A stretch of 64,000 bases of DNA. It comes from Thalassotalea_H castellviae (GTDB lineage: Bacteria > Pseudomonadota > Gammaproteobacteria > Enterobacterales > Alteromonadaceae). Shown here in pieces: positions 35,904 to 44,398 of this stretch; within the stretch, counting starts at the first letter, position 1, and every line of letters starts with the position of its first letter. Both the position numbers and the translations under genes were made by a program. The notes under the pieces are model-generated. The model ran no database searches, was not told the origin of the DNA, and saw only the letters and a list, made by a program, of their open reading frames with translations. The stretch spans positions 1 to 64,000 of the forward strand of contig NZ_JAVRIF010000009.1 in assembly GCF_031846185.1 (NCBI RefSeq), read 5' to 3'.

Positions 35904-37229
35904 TTATTCCCAGCCTAATTGATAAACAGGTAAATTTTTCAAGCGTTTATCTATTTCAGCTAAAGTTTGTTGATAATCTTTAGACAAGACATTTTTGAAT
36001 TTTTTGTCAAAATTCTCTTCATTTAAACCTTCATGTAACCCTTCAATACTTGGCAGTAATTCGGCATCAGTTACCTTAGCTAATAATTGCTGTGCTCGTT
36101 GGGCATGTTGTTCTGATTTAGTGACTATCATGGCTAAACGGGTACCGGCTCTGTCGGCTTGTAAATCAGCAAAGCTGAAGCCACTGCCTCCTTTATTGGT
36201 ATCTAAAAACTCTTTGAATTCACCAATGGCGTCACTCGCACCATGACTACTAAATAATTGTAATGCCATTGAATAGATAAAGTGTTTTTGTAAATCCGGC
36301 CGATTTTGTAAGCTGACATGTTTTCTAAGTCGATTACGGATCACTAGTTGTTCTTTTTCACGAATAATGACATCGCCAACCATTAATTCAAAACGATCAG
36401 CACCAAAATAAATAATCAGTGCCGTAATAGCCGCTTGGTTTTCTTTTACCGCAAGGTAGTCTTGAGAAATACCACTGCGTGTTTTGGCTAAATCAAACAC
36501 GTGTCTGATAAACACCGCAATAGACGAGTTTTTATCTTGTAACCTAGCAAAGTCACTTAATGATTGATAATAAAAAGCGATAGTGTCTACGTTGCCAAAC
36601 AAGGCTAAATCATCACGCATTTTTATTAAAAATGACGTGTCGTTTTTCTGCATTGCTAATAAGTTTTCATCTAACGACAAATGCGCAATCAATCTTTCTT
36701 CATTGATATCAACCGCGGTGATCATCGCTAATGCATCATCAAACAATTGTTCTTTAAGAAAGTTATCAGCCGCAAATCGTACTAACGAGATAAAAAACTC
36801 CCCACTGACTTTCAGCCCACCAAGACTTACTTCTTCAAGTAATAAACCACTTTTAGAAGGAGAAATATAAGCATTTACATTTAAATATTTAATCATGCTC
36901 GGTAAGGGCATTTCAAATGAGGCTTCAACTGCTGCGCCATATTTTGATAAACGAACATCAGCATTCACTCTTGGAAAAGCACGATGTAACAAGGCAGTTA
37001 AGCCATTCGCTTCTTGTTGATTGATACGAATACTCGTGACGGTATTTTTTTGTTTTAAAGTGCTGACAATTCGTTGCGCGAGTTGTTGGCTATGTTTAGC
37101 TGAAGCGGCGTTAATTTGATTTAATTGCACGGTAGATTGATGTGACTGTAAGGCAAGATAAACCAGTGCCATACCAGTAATGAATAATACGCAAACGACA
37201 ACAGCAAACGATTTAATAAATACTTTCAA
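35904..37229 (-). CDS. Hypothetical membrane-anchored protein (441 aa)
   Basis: An unrecognised 441-aa protein. The N-terminus is basic then hydrophobic (about 6-27, SFAVVVCVLFITGMALVYLAL), so it is a signal anchor with the bulk in the periplasm. The remainder is mixed alpha/beta, without cysteines after the anchor, and contains the notable block GGSGFSFADLQADRAGTRLA (about 345-364). The frame opens with TTG at 37229 and no strong ribosome-binding site; a Met at residue 20 lies inside the anchor and is unlikely. It is separated from the LRAT-like gene upstream by 120 nt. Probably lineage-specific. No function is proposed. Confidence 0.6.
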   Translation of the reverse strand: MKVFIKSFAVVVCVLFITGMALVYLALQSHQSTVQLNQINAASAKHSQQLAQRIVSTLKQKNTVTSIRINQQEANGLTALLHRAFPRVNADVRLSKYGAAVEASFEMPLPSMIKYLNVNAYISPSKSGLLLEEVSLGGLKVSGEFFISLVRFAADNFLKEQLFDDALAMITAVDINEERLIAHLSLDENLLAMQKNDTSFLIKMRDDLALFGNVDTIAFYYQSLSDFARLQDKNSSIAVFIRHVFDLAKTRSGISQDYLAVKENQAAITALIIYFGADRFELMVGDVIIREKEQLVIRNRLRKHVSLQNRPDLQKHFIYSMALQLFSSHGASDAIGEFKEFLDTNKGGSGFSFADLQADRAGTRLAMIVTKSEQHAQRAQQLLAKVTDAELLPSIEGLHEGLNEENFDKKFKNVLSKDYQQTLAEIDKRLKNLPVYQLGWE

Positions 37230-37349
37230 AGGAATTGCGACGACTATACAAGGATAGTGATTATGGTAATGTTTTAAATGAGAAAGTACAGCCTTCTATC
37301 TGGTTATTATTAAATATTATTGTTTGATCAAACGATTAACGTTAATCAA

Positions 37350-37940
37350 TCAACAGTCACACAGATCCCAATAAATTTTACGATTAAACTTTTTCGCCAG
37401 ACAATGATTTAACTCTTTAAAAGTAACTACTTTTTTATCTTTACCCTCGAAACACTGCCAAACAAATTGATGACAATTATTATCGAGCACATGGTATTTT
37501 CGCGCTTGAAAAATCTGAGAAATGGCCTGTTCGGCGGCACTTTCGCAAGCTAAAGGGATAGCATTTGAATCACAGGCAATAAAAATATGTTTGCCTGAAC
37601 GCTCTTTGGTAAAACGTTTCACTGAAATAGGTTTGATTAAGCCTTCACCATCTAATTCAATAATCGTGTCATCATCAACCCAAATTCCCGTATGATCTAA
37701 CACGCCTCCTATGCCACAACAAACAATAGCGCCGACTTTTGGTTTAACGCGCTGCTCAGTCGAGAAGTAATCGGACGGATAAATTGCAATCGGTGATTCG
37801 TGACGGTCTAAATCAATCAAGCGTTGTACTTTACCATAGCGACTACGTTTAATTTGTTGATTTTTTCTATCATCAGAGGCACTTTTTACTGCTAATGCTG
37901 AAACGGCGGCGGCGCCAATCCATAACAGTGGTAACGGCAT
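37350..37940 (-). CDS. LRAT/NlpC-P60-like domain protein
   Basis: A 196-aa protein with an N-terminal short hydrophobic helix (PLPLLWIGAAAVSALAV) and a papain-like permuted domain of the LRAT type. The key residues are a His in GVLDHTGIWVDDDTIIEL (about 86) and the catalytic-type Cys-His in VLDNNCHQFVWQC (about 151-152), the bacterial version of the NCEHF motif. A cysteine-containing end (YWDLCDC) closes the protein. LRAT-like proteins transfer acyl groups or hydrolyse lipids and peptides; the bacterial substrate is unknown. Good ribosome-binding site (AAGGGGA) before the ATG at 37940. Confidence 0.72.
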   Translation of the reverse strand: MPLPLLWIGAAAVSALAVKSASDDRKNQQIKRSRYGKVQRLIDLDRHESPIAIYPSDYFSTEQRVKPKVGAIVCCGIGGVLDHTGIWVDDDTIIELDGEGLIKPISVKRFTKERSGKHIFIACDSNAIPLACESAAEQAISQIFQARKYHVLDNNCHQFVWQCFEGKDKKVVTFKELNHCLAKKFNRKIYWDLCDC

Positions 37941-38127
37941 AATAATCCCCTTAGATATTAGATTTGTTGGCTTATTTATAAACGGCTAATAACAAGATTA
38001 TCGTTTATTTTTATTATTGCTATAAAAAAGTTGCAAGAAACTGTTTCAAAAGCCGTGATAATTGGCAACAATGGAACCGTATTTAATAGTTAACTCATTC
38101 ACTTATCGCCGTTAAAAGTAGTAAATT

Positions 38128-39345
38128 ATGAAAAGCGTAAAAAAATCATCCAAGCTCAATAATGTCTGTTACGAAATACGTGGACAAATTGCAGCCGAAG
38201 CCCGTCGTTTAGAAGACGAAGGTCATAAAATTTTAAAACTAAATATTGGCAACCCTGCCCCTTTTGGTTTTGAAGCCCCTGATGATATTTTAAAAGACGT
38301 AATTCATAATTTGCCAACAGCACAAGGATATTGTGAATCAAAAGGGATATATCCTGCTCGTGTTGCCGTTATGCAATATTTTCAACAAAACGGCATTCTT
38401 GATGTAAGTGTTGATGATATTTATATTGGCAATGGTGTTAGTGAATTAATTGTAATGGCAATGCAAGGCTTGCTAAATGATGGTGATGAAGTCTTAATTC
38501 CTGCGCCTGATTACCCATTATGGACAGCGTCTGTAGCTCTTTCAGGTGGTAAAGCTATTCATTATCGCTGTAATGAAGAAAACCAATGGTTTCCTGATTT
38601 AGAAGATATTGAAAGTAAAATCACAGCAAGTACTAAAGCAATCGTGTTAATTAATCCGAATAACCCAACCGGAGCGGTTTATACAGAAGCGGTTTTACAA
38701 GGCATTTTAGCGCTTGCAAGAAAGCATCAACTCATTGTTTTTAGTGACGAAATTTACGACAAAATCTTGTATGACCAAGCAAAGCATATCCCGACGGCAA
38801 GCCTAGCAAACGATGTGTTAATCATTACTATGGGCGGCTTATCAAAAAATTATCGTATTGCAGGTTTTAGAGCCGGTTGGATGGTAATTACGGGGCCTAG
38901 AATACACGCAGAAGACTTTTTAGAAGGTTTAAATATTCTTTCATCGATGCGACTTTGTGCCAACGTACCTTGCCAGCATGCTATTCAAACGGCATTGGGA
39001 GGATATCAAAGTATTAACGAATTAATACAAGACGATGGCCGTTTAATCAAACAACGTAATCTTGCGCATAAAATGTTAAATGAAATAGATGGAATATCCT
39101 GTAATCCAGCAATGGGGGCGTTATACCTTTTTGTCAAAGTAGATGCTGAAAAGTTTAATATCACTAACGATGAAAAAATGGTGTTAGATTTATTAAAACA
39201 AGAAAAAATTCTAGTAGTTCATGGCAGCGGTTTTAATATCGAAGAGAAAAACTATTTTAGGTTGGTGTTCTTACCTCATGTAGATGTACTCACGTTAGCC
39301 ATTGAAAAAATTGCCAATTTCTTCAAAAATTATCGTCAAGAATAA
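38128..39345 (+). CDS. alaA: Alanine transaminase AlaA
   Basis: A 405-aa PLP-dependent class I aminotransferase, the same length as E. coli AlaA (YfbQ). It makes alanine from pyruvate and glutamate. The N-terminal KSSKLNNVCYEIRGQIAAEA and LNIGNPAPFGFEAPDDI are close to AlaA. The PLP lysine is in MGGLSKNYRIAGFRAGW (about 237), preceded by NPNNPTGAVY and FSDEIYDKILYD. yfbR lies 1.7 kb away on the other strand; in E. coli alaA and yfbR are neighbours. A weak hairpin follows at 39369. Confidence 0.94.
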   Translation: MKSVKKSSKLNNVCYEIRGQIAAEARRLEDEGHKILKLNIGNPAPFGFEAPDDILKDVIHNLPTAQGYCESKGIYPARVAVMQYFQQNGILDVSVDDIYIGNGVSELIVMAMQGLLNDGDEVLIPAPDYPLWTASVALSGGKAIHYRCNEENQWFPDLEDIESKITASTKAIVLINPNNPTGAVYTEAVLQGILALARKHQLIVFSDEIYDKILYDQAKHIPTASLANDVLIITMGGLSKNYRIAGFRAGWMVITGPRIHAEDFLEGLNILSSMRLCANVPCQHAIQTALGGYQSINELIQDDGRLIKQRNLAHKMLNEIDGISCNPAMGALYLFVKVDAEKFNITNDEKMVLDLLKQEKILVVHGSGFNIEEKNYFRLVFLPHVDVLTLAIEKIANFFKNYRQE

Positions 39346-39368
39346 CTCACTTTCAAAAGAATTTATTC

Positions 39369-39390
39369 GAGCAATGTAAAAGCATTGCTC
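39369..39390 (+). terminator. Probable weak terminator after alaA
   Basis: GAGCAATG / CATTGCTC, an 8-bp stem with a 6-nt loop, followed only by TTACATT. It lies 24 nt after the alaA stop. Confidence 0.5.
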
Positions 39391-39547
39391 TTACATTCCA
39401 ACTAACAAAACTAACTTGAGTTAAATAAACTTCAATTAAATAAAGCCAGTTATTTTAGCCAAGAAACCGCACTTGTTAATAGTTACTAGTTACTTGTTAA
39501 AAGCAATGAAGCCAACATAACAAACTAAACAAGCAGTATAATTTTTG

Positions 39548-39597
39548 ACGGGGAAATTATAAAAATTTAAACCGTTTTTAATAATATATGACCCCGT
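39548..39597. repeat. Imperfect long hairpin after the ModF-like gene
   Basis: ACGGGG (39548-39553) pairs with CCCCGT (39592-39597), with an inner AT-rich stem (ATTATAAAAA with TTTTTAATAAT) and a 9-nt loop. It begins 16 nt past the stop of the minus-strand ATPase gene. There is no T-tract, so it may be an mRNA 3'-end structure instead of a true terminator. Confidence 0.4.
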
Positions 39598-39612
39598 TAC
39601 CTTGCATGAATA

Positions 39613-40992
39613 TTACAGCTTAATATGTTGCGTAAAGAGTGGTAAAAATTCATCTTCTCGGTGACTAACTAACAATAACGTACTATGTTTTTGCTGAGCG
39701 ATAATCGTTAAAAAATTAAGAATTCGATGTCGGTTTAATTCATCTAAACCTTGCGTTGGTTCGTCTAAAATCAATAAATAAGGGGATTTCACTAACGCCC
39801 TAGCGATTAATGCTAATCTTTGTTCACCATAGCTAAGTGATTGAAAAACTTTATTTTGTAAAGCTAACAAGCCAACCATATCTAACCATTGTCGCGCGAT
39901 ATCAAGATGATATTTTTCAGGTTGTTGATATAAACCTATTGAGTCATAAAAACCAGAGAGAACTACCGTGAGTAGATCTCCATTAACGCGATATTGACGA
40001 TGTAACTCTGAGCTAACAATGCCCATATGCTGCTTTAATTGCCAAATACTCTCACCGGATCCTCTTTGATAGCCTAAGACGTTAAGGTCGTTACTATAAC
40101 ATTGCGTACAATCCCCGGTAATAAGCTGCATTAAGGTAGATTTACCACAGCCATTTTTGCCGGTGATCAAAGTATGTTGTAATGGCTTTATCGTGACATT
40201 TAAATCGCTGAAAACGGATTTCCCTCCGTACGAGACATGGCCATTTTTCAATTGGACCAAATAAGGGCTTTGATAATCACTTAACTGATTTATTGTTTTA
40301 GGCCAGTTAATGACTTTTTGTTCTGAAACTAATAAAACATCTAACTGCCGCTTAGTTTCCTCATGCTCAAGCGAGCCAATAACGGCTAACTCACCCCGTT
40401 CAACAAAAGCAATCTTTTGACACCAGTTAGGAATATCTTGACGATTACTCAATAATAAAACTACAGTAATACCTTGTTTTGATAGTCCTTTAAGAACATT
40501 GGCAAGCGACAAGCAAGAAGCTTTGTCTAAACTATCGAACGGGTTATCACAGATCAGTAAGGTCACACCTGAAAAGATAGCTTTTAAGATGAGTAGTTTT
40601 CGCCCTTCACCGGTACTTAATTGACGATAACCACTTTCAAGCTTGTCGGCTAACCCCATTTCAGCAATAAGCGGATCCGACCATTTTTCTTGAGGTAAAA
40701 AGGCTTTAGCTTGCGTCCCTATGTCATAAGTATCGGTGTAATCACTTTTATCAATTTTCAACTCATGTTCGTAAATTGCTTGTTGTGCCTCAAACGAAAC
40801 CATAGCGACTTTTTCTGGTTTGGGAACGATGAAGCTTTCGGCACTAAATTGTGATAATTGCCCAGTAAACAAATGATCAATAAATTGCTTTCCTGAGCCG
40901 TTACGACCTAAAACACACCAAGGTTCACGCTCTTGAATTTGCCAGTGTTTAATACGGAGTTTTTCGTGATGAAAGTTAGATATAGTTATCAT
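39613..40992 (-). CDS. ModF/PhrA-like duplicated ABC ATPase
   Basis: A 459-aa soluble protein with two ABC ATPase domains in tandem and no membrane part, as in ModF (PhrA). Domain 2 (about 220-459) is canonical: GKNGCGKSTLMQLITGD, LSYGEQRLALIARAL signature and LLILDEPTQGLD. Domain 1 (about 1-205) is degenerate: its P-loop reads GRNGSGKQF, replacing the Mg-binding Ser/Thr, and its Walker B end is LLICDNPFDSLD with Asn for the catalytic Glu; the signature LSTGEGRKLLI is kept. One site is therefore probably inactive. No molybdate transport genes are beside it. Function of ModF is itself uncertain. Confidence 0.82.
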   Translation of the reverse strand: MITISNFHHEKLRIKHWQIQEREPWCVLGRNGSGKQFIDHLFTGQLSQFSAESFIVPKPEKVAMVSFEAQQAIYEHELKIDKSDYTDTYDIGTQAKAFLPQEKWSDPLIAEMGLADKLESGYRQLSTGEGRKLLILKAIFSGVTLLICDNPFDSLDKASCLSLANVLKGLSKQGITVVLLLSNRQDIPNWCQKIAFVERGELAVIGSLEHEETKRQLDVLLVSEQKVINWPKTINQLSDYQSPYLVQLKNGHVSYGGKSVFSDLNVTIKPLQHTLITGKNGCGKSTLMQLITGDCTQCYSNDLNVLGYQRGSGESIWQLKQHMGIVSSELHRQYRVNGDLLTVVLSGFYDSIGLYQQPEKYHLDIARQWLDMVGLLALQNKVFQSLSYGEQRLALIARALVKSPYLLILDEPTQGLDELNRHRILNFLTIIAQQKHSTLLLVSHREDEFLPLFTQHIKL

Positions 40993-41049
40993 AATTAAAA
41001 TAATCGTAAAAGATATTGGCTTAAGTTTTCATTAATTGACTAAAAGAAA

Positions 41050-41652
41050 TCAATTATCCATATCAGATAATTTATCTACCGTAGAGGTACAAGAAGCTAA
41101 GAAGATATCCATAAAATAACCAACTTCAGGTAATTTTCTTTTTATCTTAGCGAGCTTATTATCAAGGTTTTCTTTAACGTTTTTAAACTCATCATTATGA
41201 AATCTTAATTCATTATTCGTTTTAATAAGTGCCGCTAATAAATCTGCCGCTTTAACAATATCTTTGTATTCAGGATCTACCTTATCTTGTACAAGCAGTG
41301 CTTCAAATTCTCCTCGAATATCTTCAGGAATGGTTTCTAAACACTCCTTTTCAGCTATCATTTCTAACTTTTTGTATTCTTTAGTGAACTCAGGGTTGTG
41401 ATACTTAACTTTTGATGAAAGATCTTGCAATTTTGTTTCTGATATTTCGTGATAAATAGCAATGGTTGCTGCTTTTTCGGGTAATAAATTGCCCTTAAAT
41501 TTTTTATTTTTAATAACCGTTAAAAGATGCGCGATTACCGCCACTTGATGCGAGTGTTCGGAAACGTTTTCAGGTTGAAAGGTATGCATTAGGCCCCAGC
41601 GTTGAATTAAGGGCATTCGAGTTGTCCATGCTAAAAAAGCACTTTGTTTCAT
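41050..41652 (-). CDS. yfbR: 5'-deoxynucleotidase YfbR
   Basis: A 200-aa HD-domain phosphohydrolase releasing phosphate from deoxyribonucleoside 5'-monophosphates. Landmarks are RMPLIQRWGLMHTFQPENVSEHSHQVAVIAHLL (given here as RWGLMHTFQPENVSEHSHQ, about 18-36) with metal-binding His residues, AIYHEISE (HD-like, His-Glu), and VKAADLLAALIKTNNEL with the closing Asp. Length matches E. coli YfbR (199 aa). It follows the VC2046-type gene, and the ModF-like gene follows it 57 nt downstream. Confidence 0.94.
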   Translation of the reverse strand: MKQSAFLAWTTRMPLIQRWGLMHTFQPENVSEHSHQVAVIAHLLTVIKNKKFKGNLLPEKAATIAIYHEISETKLQDLSSKVKYHNPEFTKEYKKLEMIAEKECLETIPEDIRGEFEALLVQDKVDPEYKDIVKAADLLAALIKTNNELRFHNDEFKNVKENLDNKLAKIKRKLPEVGYFMDIFLASCTSTVDKLSDMDN

Positions 41653-41770
41653 AATATTTTCTCTCGTTGTATATGAGATGGTGTAATGTGAGGGTTAAAC
41701 AGCATGCTGTTAAATACTTGCTTGACCAAATTACAACGTTATAACAGTTATAAAGTAGTTACCACAAGTT

Positions 41771-42316
41771 TTAAGCTGTAGTCGCTAATAGCGGTGCTTT
41801 TACTATTGCGGTTTGTACAGATTTCAGCCATTCGTTGACATTAAATGTGAGACGATTTTCTTTATCTTGATTGTTTTCAGCGTGCTTTTTAAGCTGATGT
41901 TGCTGCTGGCAATATAATCGAGTATTCGATAAAACTGTGGCACTAATATGCGTTTTGTCATCTCTAAATGCTAACGGTTTGGGCATTAATGCCTGAGTTA
42001 AATGAAGTGTAGGTAATTGTTGTTGCTCAATTAAATCTGCTTGTGAAAATTCGGTAATTTGAGTCAAACTTTCCAGAGCTAAGCGTTGTTTTTTGGGTAA
42101 TTCAAAGGTTTTTCTTAATGTATCTTCTGTTGTTTCAGCCGGAGTATTCTCTGTGTAGGGTAACTTAAATTGACTATGAGCTAAAACATCGTCTGTTAAC
42201 ATTGAAAGCATTAGCGCAAAATCAGCACGTCTCTCACTGTGTACACAATGATTTAGTTGTTCACCTAATTGTAATTCTTCAACTAATAAGTTGGAGTTAA
42301 CTGACTGAGATTCCAA
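41771..42316 (-). CDS. VC2046/SO_2500 family protein
   Basis: A 181-aa soluble protein of a gammaproteobacterial family known only by locus names. The N-terminal third, LLVEELQLGEQLNHCVHSERRADFALMLSMLTDDVL (read as ELQLGEQLNHCVHSERRAD and FALMLSMLTDDV), is the conserved core. The remainder is polar and Gln-rich with no enzymatic motif. The frame opens with TTG at 42316; no in-frame ATG is available, and 72 nt separate it from the upstream membrane-protein gene. Function unknown; the family name is from memory and could be wrong. Confidence 0.55.
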   Translation of the reverse strand: MESQSVNSNLLVEELQLGEQLNHCVHSERRADFALMLSMLTDDVLAHSQFKLPYTENTPAETTEDTLRKTFELPKKQRLALESLTQITEFSQADLIEQQQLPTLHLTQALMPKPLAFRDDKTHISATVLSNTRLYCQQQHQLKKHAENNQDKENRLTFNVNEWLKSVQTAIVKAPLLATTA

Positions 42317-42388
42317 TAGTTTAAGCTTTATAAATTAACTTACCCTTTATATCGTCTCCATGAGTTAAAACTTTAATCAAATAAACAA

Positions 42389-44398
42389 TTAAAACAGCTT
42401 TCTTTCAATCCATAATAAAATTGAACTCAATAATAACCCAAAGAATATAATCAGTTTATTTACCTCTGTTAGCGACTCATTATCGAGTTTGCTCAATGTT
42501 TGGCTTTGCTTAACATTTTTCTCAGTCGCAAAATGTTTTAAAGCCTGTTGCCAAGCCAACCAATCTTGTTGTGAAAAGTGATAAACAAGCTGACGGTTAT
42601 CTAATAACATTTGTTCGCTTAATTCACTAGTGATACGTAAAGATTGCCAGCCCGCTTCATTTGAAAAATATATACTGCAATATTTATTTTGGCCTTCAAC
42701 ATTTATGTATAACGGGATTTCTTTGTCTTTAATTATTTGGCTAATATTAGCTGATTGCATAACATTACTTTCAGCGAGAAAACAGGCTGTTAACGGTTGT
42801 CCTTCAAACGAAAGCTTGTTATCTGGTTGTGGTATCCAAGACAAACGGGTGCTATTTCGAGCCAATGAGCTAGTAATAAACTGCCAAAATTGGCTGTATT
42901 CATGTACTAACCCATTAGTTTTTAACTGAAAGCTACGGTTAATACTTGTCAAAGCAATTTTACCTTTACCTTTTATGTTACTGATCACTAACGGTTGTTT
43001 TTGCTGATCATAAACTAAAGTTTTTGCCTTAAAATTTTGTAAATTTATCTGTTCAGCCGTGATTGGCTGTTTGGATATATGTTCAAAACGATTATTGAGC
43101 CAATGCAAAAACACCTGCTTTTGTTTAGCTTCATTAGATTTATTTATCTTTTCTTGATTGGCCTGTGATTGAAAAATGGCTAATATCGGCAGTTTTTGTT
43201 CAACATATGCGGTTATTAATCTTTCATCGGCTGCAATAAGCACCCCTAAACCATTGTTGTTAACATTATCAAGTACCTTAAGTTGTCTACTGTCAAGAGA
43301 TAACAAGGCTTTGCTATCAATCATCAGTAAATCAAAATATTGTAAAATATCAGGTGTTATCACCTCATTAAGAGAAGTTAACAAGCTGTTTTGCTGCGCT
43401 AACGTTTTAATAACGGCTGGCGTATTTTCAGGTAAATTCACACTTTCACTGATGACATGATCTTTACTGATTTGAGTAACAGTTAATAATTGCCCGTTAT
43501 TTTCGGTGAGCCAATGTTTAAAATATTTGCTTTCATAATTTGGCGCTGATTGAACAATTAGCACACGAGGCACTGATGCTAAGGTAATATTTACCGGTAT
43601 CACTTCATCCACTACTATTTTATTGTCTTGTCCTTTCTCAGCAGTGTTCTCGATTAAGCGCACTCGGTAACTGTGCTTACCCGAGGTTTTTGGCGTAAAT
43701 ACAAAAGAAAAAGCTTCTTGATGCCTTACATTTTGCTCAGCTAAAACCTCACCATTGACATCGATAAATTGTATCAAGTGAATTTCAGATTTACGTTGTT
43801 GTGACTGACTAATTTGTAACTTAGCACTGAAGGTTATGCTTTCACCTAAAACCGCTTCTTTTAACCATAGTGGAGAAATAAATCCCGACATAGGTTCACT
43901 TGGGAAATACTGATGAGTATTTAATTGTAAAAGTTGCCATTGTTGTTCGGTTAAACCATCACCGTAAACGACAAGATGATCTATATTAGGCTCAAATATC
44001 TTTAATTCGCTAAGGTGACTTATTCTGGTTAGAGAATTATCACATGACTGAGCTAGGTTTAATGCTGAATTGTCTGTTGATTTATTTAAATAATATATGT
44101 TCGAGGAATGATCACACAGTGTTTGAGCATTAAATGAAGTCTGTTCAAAACCTGAAGTGAGTAAAATCACCTGATTATTATCCATTTGCTTTATTTGAAT
44201 GGGCAAAACTAACAATAAAACGGCGATAAATGACACCAAATTAGCGACGGTAACCCAAACAAATTTAACCGGTGATTGTTGAAATAATCGTTGCTTGGTT
44301 TGGTAAATCACTAACATAGTGACAAATACAAGTACCATAACCAGACATTGCTCTATCAATGAAAGTGAAGGAACAACCAGCTTGTCTAGCCAAATCAT
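42389..44398 (-). CDS. Membrane protein with COG5426/GATase1-like periplasmic region
   Basis: A 669-aa inner-membrane protein, last of the MoxR operon. Two N-terminal helices (about 14-33 and 42-64) and one at the C-terminus (about 648-667) hold a large periplasmic body. The middle contains RVLIVQSAPNYESKYFKHWL (about 280) and a later FDLLMIDSKALLSLDSRQL, the pattern of COG5426/BatA-associated proteins with a glutamine-amidotransferase-like fold, but no catalytic Cys triad is obvious. Its ATG overlaps the stop of the upstream gene (ATGA) and has GGAGG upstream, so translation is coupled. Likely structural partner of the BatA-like and DUF4175-like proteins. Confidence 0.7.
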   Translation of the reverse strand: MIWLDKLVVPSLSLIEQCLVMVLVFVTMLVIYQTKQRLFQQSPVKFVWVTVANLVSFIAVLLLVLPIQIKQMDNNQVILLTSGFEQTSFNAQTLCDHSSNIYYLNKSTDNSALNLAQSCDNSLTRISHLSELKIFEPNIDHLVVYGDGLTEQQWQLLQLNTHQYFPSEPMSGFISPLWLKEAVLGESITFSAKLQISQSQQRKSEIHLIQFIDVNGEVLAEQNVRHQEAFSFVFTPKTSGKHSYRVRLIENTAEKGQDNKIVVDEVIPVNITLASVPRVLIVQSAPNYESKYFKHWLTENNGQLLTVTQISKDHVISESVNLPENTPAVIKTLAQQNSLLTSLNEVITPDILQYFDLLMIDSKALLSLDSRQLKVLDNVNNNGLGVLIAADERLITAYVEQKLPILAIFQSQANQEKINKSNEAKQKQVFLHWLNNRFEHISKQPITAEQINLQNFKAKTLVYDQQKQPLVISNIKGKGKIALTSINRSFQLKTNGLVHEYSQFWQFITSSLARNSTRLSWIPQPDNKLSFEGQPLTACFLAESNVMQSANISQIIKDKEIPLYINVEGQNKYCSIYFSNEAGWQSLRITSELSEQMLLDNRQLVYHFSQQDWLAWQQALKHFATEKNVKQSQTLSKLDNESLTEVNKLIIFFGLLLSSILLWIERKLF

